Below are positions 7,945 to 17,438 of a DNA stretch of 64,000 nt, in pieces (positions within the stretch are counted from its first letter, which is position 1; each line of letters opens with the position of its first letter). Under the pieces are notes generated by a model. That model was not told the DNA's origin, searched no databases, and saw nothing but the letters and a program-made list of their open reading frames with translations. Made by a program: the position numbers and the translations under genes. The DNA is from an uncultured Oscillospiraceae bacterium (GTDB lineage: Bacteria; Bacillota; Clostridia; Oscillospirales; Oscillospiraceae), in the NCBI GenBank assembly GCA_944385405.1, contig CALWXB010000007.1, forward strand, positions 1 to 64,000, written 5' to 3'.

Positions 7945-9053
7945 GTCCGCTCCTCTCCGCCGCCTGCCGGCGGCGCTCCATCAGGTATTGCCAGCAGCTC
8001 CCGGGCCGCCTCCGTGTACCGGGCGAAGGCGGAGGGCACCGCCCGGGCCTCAAAGTCCGCCCGGTCCGCCCAGAGGAAGTCCCCCTCCCCCCGCACCTCC
8101 AGCACATAGCCGGTCATATGCCATTCCACGTGGGTGAAGATGTGCCGGGCGGTGAGGCGGCTGTGCCAGTCCACCGGCCGCAGGCCCCAGGCCTCCACCG
8201 CCGCCGCGGCGGCGTCCTCGTCCAGCGTTCCCGGCACGTGGGGAAACTCCCACAGTCCCGCCAGCAGCCCCGTGTCCGGACGGCGGCGCAGAGCCGCCCG
8301 GCCCTGCCGCAGCAGCACGAACACCGTCAGCTCCTCCACCCGCCGGGGCTTTTTCCCGGACTTCACCGGCAGCGTCTGGGCCGTGCCCCGCATTCGTCCC
8401 AGGCACCACGGCCCCACCGGGCATCCTTCACACCTGGGCGGACCGTTTGGAACGCACACCGTGGCCCCCAGCTCCATGGTGGCCTGGTTGAAGATCCGCA
8501 TGTCCTCCGCCGCGGAGGGCAGTACCTCCTGGACCCGGTCCCGGACCCAGGCCTTCACTCTGGGCTGCGCGATGTCCTCCCGGCAGTCCAAAAGCCGGGT
8601 CACCACCCGCAGCACGTTGCCGTCCACGGCGGCCTCCCGGACGCCGAAGGCGGCGGAGGCGACGGCAGCGGCGGTGTAGGGCCCGATCCCGGGGAGGGCC
8701 AGGAGGCCCTCATACGTCTCCGGGAAGCCCCCGGCTTCCGCCACCTGCCGGGCAGCCTTCTGCAGGTTCCGGGCCCGGCTGTAATACCCCAGGCCCTCCC
8801 AGCACTTCATGAGCCGCTCCTCCGGGGCGTCGGCCAAAGCCTCCACCGAGGGGAAGGCCGCCAGAAACCGGGCATAATACCCCAGCACCGCCGCCACCCG
8901 GGTCTGCTGGAGCATGATCTCCGACACCCAGATGGGATACGGGTCCTGGGTCCGCCGCCAGGGCAGGTCCCGGGCGTTTTCCCGGAACCAGGTCAGAAGC
9001 GGCCCGGGCAGCGGGGAGAGGGGAAATTCGGTTATATTCGTCAGCATACACAT
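7941..9053 (-). CDS. mutY: A/G-specific adenine glycosylase
   Basis: MutY removes adenine mispaired with 8-oxoguanine. The 370-residue protein has the helix-hairpin-helix glycosylase core with LPWRRTQDPYPIWVSEIMLQ, the catalytic Glu in that segment, LPGIGPYTAAAVASAAFG with the DGNVLRV Asp, the four-cysteine iron-sulfur loop (C-x6-C-x2-C-x5-C in CVPNGPPRCEGCPVGPWC), and a C-terminal NUDIX-like 8-oxoG recognition domain from about residue 235. The start MCMLTN lies immediately after an extended -10 element, with no ribosome-binding site, so the mRNA may be leaderless; the second ATG two codons in is an alternative. First gene of a six-gene operon. Confidence 0.95.
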   Translation of the reverse strand: MCMLTNITEFPLSPLPGPLLTWFRENARDLPWRRTQDPYPIWVSEIMLQQTRVAAVLGYYARFLAAFPSVEALADAPEERLMKCWEGLGYYSRARNLQKAARQVAEAGGFPETYEGLLALPGIGPYTAAAVASAAFGVREAAVDGNVLRVVTRLLDCREDIAQPRVKAWVRDRVQEVLPSAAEDMRIFNQATMELGATVCVPNGPPRCEGCPVGPWCLGRMRGTAQTLPVKSGKKPRRVEELTVFVLLRQGRAALRRRPDTGLLAGLWEFPHVPGTLDEDAAAAAVEAWGLRPVDWHSRLTARHIFTHVEWHMTGYVLEVRGEGDFLWADRADFEARAVPSAFARYTEAARELLAIPDGAPPAGGGEERT

Positions 9054-9059
9054 GGCGGT

Positions 9060-9068
9060 ATTATACCA
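9060..9068 (-). promoter_or_regulatory. Extended -10 promoter of mutY, start codon at or near +1
   Basis: The minus strand reads TGGTATAAT, a perfect TG-n extended -10 box, ending only six bases before the mutY ATG. No convincing -35 or Shine-Dalgarno sequence is present, so a leaderless message is expected. Confidence 0.65.
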
Positions 9069-9116
9069 CACCCCGCCGCCCCTTCCCACCCCCCGCCGGA
9101 AATTTTTCAAAACCCC

Positions 9117-9147
9117 TTGACCTTCCCCCGGGTGGAAGGTATACCAT
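9117..9147 (+). promoter_or_regulatory. MerR-type promoter-operator with 19-bp spacer
   Basis: TTGACC, 19-base spacer, TACCAT, with the inverted repeat ACCTTCC-N7-GGAAGGT occupying the spacer. This is the geometry of CueR/ZntR-class promoters, where the regulator bends over-long spacer DNA to activate. The first downstream gene encodes a MerR protein, so autoregulation is likely. Confidence 0.85.
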
Positions 9148-9170
9148 AGTACCACAGACGAGGTGAACGC

Positions 9171-9821
9171 ATGAAGATCAACGAAGTGGAGGCCCTGGTG
9201 GGCATCACGAAAAAGAACATCCGCTTTTACGAGTCCGAGGGGCTGCTGACCCCCCGGCGCAACAGTGAAAACGGCTACCGGGACTACGGGGAAGGCGACG
9301 TGTCGGCCCTGCGGCGGATCAAGCTCATGCGCAAGCTGGGCCTTCCTCTGGAGGAGATCCGGCAGATGCTCTCCGGCACCCACACCGTGGGAGACGGCAT
9401 GCGCCGCCACCTGGTGACGCTGCAGCGGGAGCGGGAGAATCTGGAGGCCTCGGCGGCGCTGTGCGCCCAGCTGGCGGACTGCGGAGAGAAGCTGGAGGCC
9501 CTGGACGCCCAGGCCCTGCTGGAGCAGATGGAGACCATGGAGCGCCGGGGCACCACGTTTCAGGACAAGCAGACCCAGGACATCCGGATCCGGTACGTGG
9601 CCCCGGTGGCCATCACGGTGCTGACCATCGGCCTCATGGCCGCGGTGATGGCCTTCATCGCCTGGGGCTATGCCGCGGACCCCGACGCCGCGCCGCCTCC
9701 GTCGCTGCTGGCGGTGATCGCCGCCATCCCGGCGGCGGTGGCCTGCGGGGTGCTGCTGGCCCTGGTGCAGCGCATCCGGGAGATCGGAAGGAGGGAGCTG
9801 GACGATGCGCGGAAATTCTGA
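9171..9821 (+). CDS. MerR-family regulator with C-terminal two-helix membrane domain
   Basis: Residues 1-70 are a MerR winged helix (MKINEVEALVGITKKNIRFY, the YESEGLLTPRRN wing and GYRDYGEGDVSALRRIK), followed by a dimerisation helix (about 75-125) and, unusually, two transmembrane helices at about residues 143-165 and 178-200. The tail QRIREIGRRELDDARKF resembles the tails of the next two small proteins. The dimer helix region has Cys in ALCAQLADCG but not the usual CueR metal loop. It is probably a membrane-tethered regulator that acts on the MerR-type promoter directly upstream; the signal is unknown. The next gene starts inside its last codons, with its ribosome site encoded by the REL segment. 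Confidence 0.85.
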   Translation: MKINEVEALVGITKKNIRFYESEGLLTPRRNSENGYRDYGEGDVSALRRIKLMRKLGLPLEEIRQMLSGTHTVGDGMRRHLVTLQRERENLEASAALCAQLADCGEKLEALDAQALLEQMETMERRGTTFQDKQTQDIRIRYVAPVAITVLTIGLMAAVMAFIAWGYAADPDAAPPPSLLAVIAAIPAAVACGVLLALVQRIREIGRRELDDARKF

Positions 9822-10074
9822 ATCGCGGAAAAAGAGCCGCCGGGGCGCGGTCCTGGCGGCGGCGGTGGTGATCCTTTACGTGCTGCCGCTGGTGATCGCG
9901 GCGGTGCTGGGCGCGCTGGACCTCATCCACCTGGGAGAGGAACCCCTTGCGCTGATGATTTTGGTGCTCTACGGCGTCACCGGAGCCGCAGTGATCGCCG
10001 GCGTGCTGCTGGCCGCCCGGCAGCGCCTGCGGGAGATCGACGGAGGGGAGGAAGAAGATGCCAAACACTACTGA
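9805..10074 (+). CDS. Small two-helix membrane protein, first stand-alone module
   Basis: An 89-residue protein with a basic N-terminus (ESRKKSRRG), two transmembrane helices (about 15-38 and 50-70) and the tail RQRLREIDGGEEEDAKHY. Spacing and tail match the membrane half of the MerR protein encoded before it. It begins 17 bases inside the previous gene, with GGAGGG upstream. The codons for its own DGGEEE tail supply the GGAGGGGAGG ribosome site of the next gene. No known family recognised. Confidence 0.75.
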   Translation: MRGNSESRKKSRRGAVLAAAVVILYVLPLVIAAVLGALDLIHLGEEPLALMILVLYGVTGAAVIAGVLLAARQRLREIDGGEEEDAKHY

Positions 10075-10318
10075 CAGCCGCGCCCGCCGCATCCGGGAGG
10101 CCCGGACCGGCATCCTGACGGCGGCAGCCGTCCAGCTGGGCACGGCGGCGCTGCTGCTGTGGGGCCGGAGCTTCCTGCCCCCGGAGCACATGCTGGCCTG
10201 GCTGCTGCTGGCCGCGGCGGCTCTGACCCTGGCGGCGCTGATCCCCATGGGGATCGTATACCGGAAACGCATACAGGAAATCGAAGGAGGAGAAGAAGAT
10301 GCTGCTGGTGAATATTGA
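10058..10318 (+). CDS. Small two-helix membrane protein, second stand-alone module
   Basis: An 86-residue protein laid out like its neighbour: basic N-terminus (RARRIREAR), two hydrophobic helices (about 18-36 and 46-66), then YRKRIQEIEGGEEDAAGEY. It overlaps the previous gene by 17 bases and its EGGEE codons (GAAGGAGGAGAAGAA) form the ribosome site for the next gene. The three membrane modules look like paralogues that arose by tandem duplication, one of them fused to a MerR head. Function unknown. Confidence 0.75.
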   Translation: MPNTTDSRARRIREARTGILTAAAVQLGTAALLLWGRSFLPPEHMLAWLLLAAAALTLAALIPMGIVYRKRIQEIEGGEEDAAGEY

Positions 10319-10610
10319 TTACATCCCTGGAAAGGACCTGGAGGTCCTGGGCATCGTGAAAGGCACCGTGGTGCAGTCCAAGAACATCGGCAAGGACTTC
10401 ATGGCGGGCATGAAGACCCTGGTGGGCGGCGAGATCGTGGGCTATACGGAGATGCTCAACGAGGCCCGGCAGATCGCCACCAAGCGCATGGTGGACGAGG
10501 CGGCCGGCCTGGGGGCCGACGCCGTCATCAACATCCGCTATGGCTCCTCCGCCGTGATGCAGGGCGCGGCGGAGGTCATCGCCTACGGCACGGCGGTGCG
10601 CTTCCAGTGA
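10299..10610 (+). CDS. YbjQ-family (heavy-metal-binding domain) protein
   Basis: The 103-residue protein matches the YbjQ/UPF0145 family (PF01906): LEVLGIVKGTVVQSKNIGKD, then GGEIVGYTEMLNEARQIATK, GADAVINIRYGSSAVMQGAA and VIAYGTAV. The fold forms pentameric rings in solved members; a metal-binding role has been proposed for the family but is not proven. It starts within the last 20 bases of the preceding gene, so it is part of the MerR operon. Family membership is secure, role is not. Confidence 0.88.
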   Translation: MLLVNIDYIPGKDLEVLGIVKGTVVQSKNIGKDFMAGMKTLVGGEIVGYTEMLNEARQIATKRMVDEAAGLGADAVINIRYGSSAVMQGAAEVIAYGTAVRFQ

Positions 10611-11332
10611 CGGGGCAGCTGACGTTCCTGGGCCACAGCGGCTTTTTTCTGGAGCTGCCGGAGGTCTCCCTGCTCATGGACTGGTGGAAGGGGGACCTGC
10701 CCCCCATCCCGGCGGACAGGCCCCTGCTGGTGCTGGTGAGCCATGGACATTCCGACCACTTCAATCCCGCCGTCTTTTCCCTGGACGACGGAACGCACAT
10801 GGTGCGGTTCCTGCTGGGCCGGGACATCCGCCTCACCCCCCGGCACCGGACGCAGTGGGGCCTCACGGAGGAGACGGCGGACAAATGCCGCCGCCTGGGC
10901 GGCTCCGAGACGGCGGAGCCCTTCCCCGGCGTCACCGTGGAGACCCTCCCCTCCACCGACGAGGGGGTGGCCTTCCTGGTGACGGCGGGAGGGTGCACCG
11001 TGTTCCACGCCGGAGACCTGAACTGGTGGCACTGGGCAGAGGAGGACCCCGCCTGGAACCGGGAGATGGACCTTCGGTTCCACGAGGCCATCGCGCCCCT
11101 TGCCGGGCGGCGGCTGGACCTGGCCCTGCTGCCTCTGGACCCCCGGCTGGGGGACGACGGCTTCCTGGGCCCCCGGACCTTCCTGGAGACGGCGGACATC
11201 CGCACCTTCGTCCCCATGCACCAGTGGGAGGATTTCGGCTTCACCCGCCGCTTTCTCACCGCATACCCCCGGTATGCCGCCTGCACCCTGCCCGTCACCT
11301 GCACGGGACAGCAGCTGTCGGTGAACCTCTGA
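10607..11332 (+). CDS. Metallo-beta-lactamase-fold hydrolase
   Basis: A 241-residue MBL-fold protein with the metal motif SHGHSDHF (HxHxDH) at about residues 45-52 and the downstream HAGDLNWWHW that supplies further ligands; FLGHSGFFLEL at the N-terminus is typical of the UlaG-like / RomA-like branch. Substrate unknown. The start is a GTG overlapping the preceding stop (GTGA). It is the last gene of the MerR operon, followed by a strong terminator. Confidence 0.85.
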   Translation: MTGQLTFLGHSGFFLELPEVSLLMDWWKGDLPPIPADRPLLVLVSHGHSDHFNPAVFSLDDGTHMVRFLLGRDIRLTPRHRTQWGLTEETADKCRRLGGSETAEPFPGVTVETLPSTDEGVAFLVTAGGCTVFHAGDLNWWHWAEEDPAWNREMDLRFHEAIAPLAGRRLDLALLPLDPRLGDDGFLGPRTFLETADIRTFVPMHQWEDFGFTRRFLTAYPRYAACTLPVTCTGQQLSVNL

Positions 11333-11336
11333 CGCA

Positions 11337-11381
11337 AAGATCCCCCCGCGCCGTTTGGGCGCGGGGGGATCTTCTGTTTTT
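11337..11381 (+). terminator. Terminator of the MerR operon
   Basis: A 16-base-pair GC-rich stem (AAGATCCCCCCGCGCC and complement, loop GTTTG) is followed by CTGTTTTT. Confidence 0.9.
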
Positions 11382-12409
11382 CAGCCCTGCAGCACCAGCA
11401 CGCTGCCGGTGAGGTCCGGCGCGGGGGCGGAGAGCTCGGGCACGAAGTCCACATCCTCCCCTGCCGCGGCCACCGCCTCCGCCAGCTCCGCCGCCTGAGA
11501 GGCCTCCGTGGGGACATAGATGCGCTCCGCCGCCGCGGCCGCGGCGGAGAGGGTCATGCCGCCGGCCTCGTCGGCGCCGGTGCGCACCGTCTCCTGGGAA
11601 AGCTCCACGGACAGCGTCACCTCGTAAGGCTCCAGCGCCGCCCGCATCTCCTCCAGGAAAACCTCCAGGCTCTCCCGCCGGATAGCGGCGGCGTCTCCGT
11701 CGCCGTAGGCGATCTTATCCAGCTTGCCCTCCGTGGGATAGGAGACATCGGTGAGCAGGATCTCATCGAACCCCAGCTCCGCCGCCGCCCGGGCCAGGGC
11801 ACACAGATACTGCCGGGCGGCGGGCTTGGCGGGATCCAGCCACTGGCTGTTGCTGCCGTCGTAGAAAATATAGCCGCCGGTATTCTTCAGCCCCATCTCG
11901 TCGATCTGGGCGTTGGCGGCCAGGGGGTCATGGAAGCAGCTGATGCGGGCCACGGTGTGCAGCTCCTCCCGGGCCGTCAGAGCCGCCAGGGCGGCTGCCG
12001 TGTCGTCCGCGGTGCGCACGGCACCGGTGACGGCAGAGGCGTCGAAATAGACGCGGCCGGCGCTGTCCTTCAGCGTGACGGCCAGGGCGTCGTAGCCCGC
12101 GGTGTCCGCGGCCTCCAGTCCCGCCGCCGTCAGCGGCGTCTCCTGCAGGGACAGCACGTGCACATGGGGCGCCTCCGGGGCGGGCTGGATCACCAGCTCC
12201 ACCTCCTCTTCCTCCGCCGGCTCCTGCACCGTCTCGGTGCCGCCGGGCAGGCGCAGATGCGGCATGCCGCTGCCGTCATAGACCACATATTCCTGCAGCA
12301 TGATGACGCCCACAGCCGCCGCGATCACCAGCACCAGCGCCACGGCGGCCAGGATCTTCCACCGGGGCGTCCGGCCCCGGTAGCTGCGGTAGCCTCTGGA
12401 ATCGAACAA
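11381..12409 (-). CDS. Membrane-anchored putative glycoside hydrolase-like protein (DUF4015 type)
   Basis: The 342-residue protein has a basic N-terminus, one signal-anchor helix (about residues 17-39), an acidic linker (AEEEEVELVIQPAPEA) and a TIM-barrel-like domain resembling the DUF4015 putative glycoside hydrolases (PF13200): YDALAVTLKDSAGRVYFDAS, ARISCFHDPL, SQWLDPAKPAARQYLCALAR and LGFDEILLTDVSYPTEGKLD. Members are thought to act on polysaccharide outside the cell, but activity is unproven. Translation probably starts at a TTG with GGAGAGG seven bases upstream; no in-frame ATG is suitably placed. It is the last gene of the heat-shock/rpiB run. Confidence 0.75.
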   Translation of the reverse strand: MFDSRGYRSYRGRTPRWKILAAVALVLVIAAAVGVIMLQEYVVYDGSGMPHLRLPGGTETVQEPAEEEEVELVIQPAPEAPHVHVLSLQETPLTAAGLEAADTAGYDALAVTLKDSAGRVYFDASAVTGAVRTADDTAAALAALTAREELHTVARISCFHDPLAANAQIDEMGLKNTGGYIFYDGSNSQWLDPAKPAARQYLCALARAAAELGFDEILLTDVSYPTEGKLDKIAYGDGDAAAIRRESLEVFLEEMRAALEPYEVTLSVELSQETVRTGADEAGGMTLSAAAAAAERIYVPTEASQAAELAEAVAAAGEDVDFVPELSAPAPDLTGSVLVLQG

Positions 12410-12443
12410 GCCTCATCCTCTCCTCTCTGCCCGGGCTGCTGTG

Positions 12444-12887
12444 TTACTGCGTCTGCTCCAGCGCCATGATCTTATCCACCCGGCGGGCGTGGCGTCCGCC
12501 CTCGAAGGGCGTGGAGAGGAACACCTCCACCATGCGCTGGGCCATGTTGGGGCCGGTGAAGCCGCCGCCGATGGCCAGCATGTTGGCGTCGTTGTGGCGG
12601 CGGGTCAGCTCCGCCTCCAGACAGTCGGCACAATGGGCGCAGCGGATGCCGTGGATCTTGTTGGCGGCGATGGAGATGCCGATGCCGGTGGTGCACACCA
12701 CGATGCCCATCTCGCACTCGCCGGAGGCCACCGCCCGGGCGGCGGCGGCGCCGAAGTCGGGGTAGTCGCAGCTGTCCAGACTGTAGCAGCCGAAGTCCTT
12801 GTAGGTATGGCCCAGGCGCTCCAGCACCCGGATGATGTCCTGCTTCATGGCGTAACCGCCGTGATCGCAGCCCAGCGCAATGTTCAT
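12444..12887 (-). CDS. rpiB: Ribose 5-phosphate isomerase B
   Basis: RpiB interconverts ribose 5-phosphate and ribulose 5-phosphate. The 147-residue protein has MNIALGCDHGGYAMK at the N-terminus, the active-site segment GIVVCTTGIGISIAANKIHG, IRCAHCADCLEAELTRRHND and NMLAIGGGFTGP. The start ATG has GGAGGG nine bases upstream; the longer frame is discarded. Because rpe is elsewhere in the window, both pentose-phosphate isomerases are represented. The gene lies 22 bases after the PHP phosphatase gene. Confidence 0.95.
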   Translation of the reverse strand: MNIALGCDHGGYAMKQDIIRVLERLGHTYKDFGCYSLDSCDYPDFGAAAARAVASGECEMGIVVCTTGIGISIAANKIHGIRCAHCADCLEAELTRRHNDANMLAIGGGFTGPNMAQRMVEVFLSTPFEGGRHARRVDKIMALEQTQ

Positions 12888-12909
12888 AGTCTCTGCCCTC
12901 CTGTGTTTT

Positions 12910-13719
12910 TTACAGTGCGTGCCAGACCGGCCGCATCTTTTCAAAGGTACAGTAGCGGGTGAAGCCGCATTCCCTCAGCAGCGCCTGCCGTTCCCGCATG
13001 GCGCAGCCCACGTCCCGGGTGGTGTGGGCGTCGCTGCCCAGCGTGACGATCTCGCCGCCCAGCCGCCGGTACATCTTCAGCCACTTCTCCCCCGGCAGAG
13101 GCTCATGGCCCCGGTTGGTGTTGACCTCGATGCCGCAGCCGTTTTGGATCAGGGTGCGGAGGATATCCTCCACCTCCGCTTCGAACCCGTCGAAGGTCAA
13201 GTGGAAGCCCCGCCGCTCGTTGAGATAGCGCAGGGGCAGCGTCAGGTGGCCCAGGACGCTGAACCGGCCCCACCGGGCCATCTGGGCCACCAGTGCCAGA
13301 TAGTCCGCGATGCCCGCCCGGGCCTCCGCCTCCCCGGCAGGCTCGAACTGGGAGAGGTCGATCCAGCCGTAGTCCGCCGAGAGCATATGCTCCGAGCCGA
13401 TGACGAAGTCCAGCTCCGGGGCGTCGGACATCAGCGTTTCGATGTGGGCGGTGTCCCGGGGGGCGTCCCCCAGCTCCACCCCCAGGCGGATGCGGATGCG
13501 GTCCCCGGCAGCCTCCTGGGCCGCCCGGTACTCCGCCAGAAGGCCCTGCCAGTCGAAGGGATCCCGGGGCACCTGGGTGTACCAGTTCACCGGCTCCAGA
13601 TGGTCCGTGAAGCAGATCTCCCGGAGGCCCTTGTCCGCGGCGGCCAGGGCCATCTCCGCCATGGAGCAGGAGGCGTCGGGAGAGATCCGGGAGTGGGTGT
13701 GAAAATCAGCAAGATACAT
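12910..13719 (-). CDS. PHP-domain phosphatase, histidinol-phosphatase (HisK) type
   Basis: The 269-residue protein is a PHP-fold hydrolase: DFHTHSRISPD near the N-terminus (HxH metal ligands), CFTDHLEP, the ligand-bearing RLGVELGD and GSEHML, VLGHLTLPLRYL, IEVNTNRGHE and LGSDAHTTRDVG at the C-terminus. These suit class III histidinol-phosphatases (HisJ/HisK), which make histidinol in histidine biosynthesis. No other his genes are in the window, so the substrate is uncertain. It starts 10 bases after dnaJ ends, implying read-through from the heat-shock operon. Confidence 0.85.
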   Translation of the reverse strand: MYLADFHTHSRISPDASCSMAEMALAAADKGLREICFTDHLEPVNWYTQVPRDPFDWQGLLAEYRAAQEAAGDRIRIRLGVELGDAPRDTAHIETLMSDAPELDFVIGSEHMLSADYGWIDLSQFEPAGEAEARAGIADYLALVAQMARWGRFSVLGHLTLPLRYLNERRGFHLTFDGFEAEVEDILRTLIQNGCGIEVNTNRGHEPLPGEKWLKMYRRLGGEIVTLGSDAHTTRDVGCAMRERQALLRECGFTRYCTFEKMRPVWHAL

Positions 13720-13728
13720 GGCCGCGCC

Positions 13729-14859
13729 TCACTTCTTGAACTTCTTGAAGAACTTGCGCCGCTCCTCGTAGTTATTGTCCCCCACGCTCTCGGCAAACTT
13801 CTTCAGCGCTTCCTTCTGCTCCTTGTTCAGGTTCCGGGGGGTCTCGATATACACGGTGACGTACTGGTCGCCCCGGCCCCGGCCGTTGATGGAGGGGATG
13901 CCCTTGCCCTTGAGGCGGAAGGTGGTGCCGGACTGGGTGCCCTCGGGCAGCTCGTACTTCACCTTGCCGTCGATGGTGGGGATCTCCAGCTCCGCGCCCA
14001 GCACCGCCTGGGCAAAGGTGATGGGCGCCTCACACAGTACGGAGGTGCCCTCCCGGCGGAACAGCTCGTGGGGCCGGACGGTGATGGTGATGAGCAAGTC
14101 GCCGGCGGGACCGCCGTTCTTTCCGGCGTGGCCCTGGCCCCGGATGGAGATGGTCTGGCCGTTGTCGATGCCGGCGGGGATGCTGGCCTGGATGGTCCTG
14201 CGCTTTCGGACGGCGCCGGTGCCCCGGCAGTCCGTGCAGGGCTGGTGGATGATCTTGCCCTTGCCGCCGCAGCGTCCGCAGGGGGAGCTGGTGGCGAACA
14301 CGCCCATGGGGGTCTGCCGCCGGACCTGGACGGTGCCGGTGCCGTGGCAGTCGGGGCACACCTCCGGCGTGGAGCCGGGGGCGCAGCCGCTGCCGTGGCA
14401 GGTGTCGCACGGCTCCATGCGGTCCACGGTGACGGACTTCTCGCAGCCGAAGGCCGCCTCCTCGAAGCTGATGGCCAGGGACATGCGGATGCTCTCGCCC
14501 CGCTGGGGGGCGTTGGGATTGGTGCGGCGTCCGCCGCCGAAGCCCCCGCCGAAGAAGCTGCCGAAGATGTCTCCCAGGTCGCCGAAGTCGAAGCTGCCGT
14601 CGAAGCCGCCGCCGGCGCCGAAGTTGGGGTCCACGCCGGCGTGGCCGTACTGGTCGTACCGGGCCTTCTTGTCCGCGTCGGAGAGGACCTCGTAGGCCTC
14701 GTTGACCTCCTTGAAGCGGGCCTCGGCGGCCTTGTCGCCGGGGTGGAGGTCCGGGTGGTTCTCCTTGGCCAGCTTCCGGTAGGCCTTCTTGATCTCGGCC
14801 TCGGAGGCCCCCCGGGAGACGCCCAGGACCTCGTAATAATCTCTTTTCTGCTCTGCCAT
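13729..14859 (-). CDS. dnaJ: Chaperone DnaJ
   Basis: DnaJ is the Hsp40 co-chaperone that delivers unfolded clients to DnaK and stimulates its ATPase. The 376-residue protein has a J domain with HPD in [12 protein letters not shown], a Gly/Phe linker (about residues 75-110), the zinc region with four CxxCxGxG repeats ([32 protein letters not shown]) and the C-terminal client-binding domains. It follows dnaK with an 81-base gap that holds a perfect hairpin. Confidence 0.97.
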   Translation of the reverse strand: MAEQKRDYYEVLGVSRGASEAEIKKAYRKLAKENHPDLHPGDKAAEARFKEVNEAYEVLSDADKKARYDQYGHAGVDPNFGAGGGFDGSFDFGDLGDIFGSFFGGGFGGGRRTNPNAPQRGESIRMSLAISFEEAAFGCEKSVTVDRMEPCDTCHGSGCAPGSTPEVCPDCHGTGTVQVRRQTPMGVFATSSPCGRCGGKGKIIHQPCTDCRGTGAVRKRRTIQASIPAGIDNGQTISIRGQGHAGKNGGPAGDLLITITVRPHELFRREGTSVLCEAPITFAQAVLGAELEIPTIDGKVKYELPEGTQSGTTFRLKGKGIPSINGRGRGDQYVTVYIETPRNLNKEQKEALKKFAESVGDNNYEERRKFFKKFKK

Positions 14860-14888
14860 ACTGCTTAACTCCTCATATTCCGAAACGC

Positions 14889-14922
14889 CGTATCAGGGAC
14901 AGGCGCTCCTGTCCCTGATACG
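14889..14922 (-). promoter_or_regulatory. Intercistronic hairpin between dnaK and dnaJ
   Basis: A perfect 15-base-pair inverted repeat (CGTATCAGGGACAGG, loop of four, complement) lies in the dnaK-dnaJ gap. There is no T tract after it, so it is more likely an RNA processing or stability element, or a partial attenuator, than a full terminator. Confidence 0.7.
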
Positions 14923-14940
14923 TATATGCCGTGAGGCGGC

Positions 14941-16785
<1,845 letters not shown>

Positions 16786-16835
16786 AATGATTGCCTCCTA
16801 TATTGAAAGAAAAATGTTTTCTATGATACGCTTGA

Positions 16836-17438
16836 TCAGTTGGCCACCTGCACGATGGCGTGGCGGATGACCTTGTCACCCAGCATGAAGCCCGCCTGGA
16901 ACACCTGGGCAACCACGTTTTCGCCCAGGGACTCGTCGTCGATGTGCATGACGGCGTTGTGCCGCTCGGGGTCGAAGGGCTGGCCCTGGGCCGGGATCTC
17001 GGTGACGCCCAGCTTCTCCAGGATCTCCTTGTACTGGGCGAAGATCATCTCCAGGCCCTTTTTGTGGGGGGAGTCCTCGTCGCCGCCGCTGGCCACGGCC
17101 CGCTCCAGGTTGTCGTACACAGCCAGGAACGCCTTGACGGTGTCGGCCTTGGCATCCTGGTAGATGGAGTCCTTTTCCTTGGCGGTACGCTTGCGGTAGT
17201 TGTCGTATTCGGCGGTGAGGCGGACGAACTGGTCCTTCACGGACTCCAGCTGCTTGGCAGCCAGCTCCATCTGCTCCACCTGCTCCCGGGTAAAGGTGAT
17301 GCCCTTTTCCTTTTTCTTCTTGGGCTTGGCGGCCTTCTCCGGCTCCGCGCCGGGCTGCTCCGCCGCTTCCGGCGCCGTCTCCTGCTGGGGCGCCCGGGCC
17401 TCTTCTTCCTCCAGAGGCTGCTTGTTCTCTTCGCTCAT
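16836..17438 (-). CDS. grpE: Nucleotide exchange factor GrpE
   Basis: GrpE releases ADP from DnaK. The 200-residue protein has an acidic low-complexity N-terminus, a long coiled coil (about residues 50-110), and the C-terminal family signature around FLAVYDNLERAV, LGVTEIPAQGQPFDPERHNA and GFMLGDKVIRHAIVQVA. Its start overlaps the hrcA stop by four bases (ATGA). Confidence 0.96.
   Translation of the reverse strand: MSEENKQPLEEEEARAPQQETAPEAAEQPGAEPEKAAKPKKKKEKGITFTREQVEQMELAAKQLESVKDQFVRLTAEYDNYRKRTAKEKDSIYQDAKADTVKAFLAVYDNLERAVASGGDEDSPHKKGLEMIFAQYKEILEKLGVTEIPAQGQPFDPERHNAVMHIDDESLGENVVAQVFQAGFMLGDKVIRHAIVQVAN

Noticed and set aside
9117..9147. Copper-responsive (CueR) assignment from the operator alone
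   Set aside because: The promoter geometry is shared by many MerR proteins, and the regulator lacks the CueR metal-binding loop; the signal is left open.
12880..14868. 662-residue plus-strand ORF
   Set aside because: Antisense to dnaJ and the PHP phosphatase; no ribosome site or domain.
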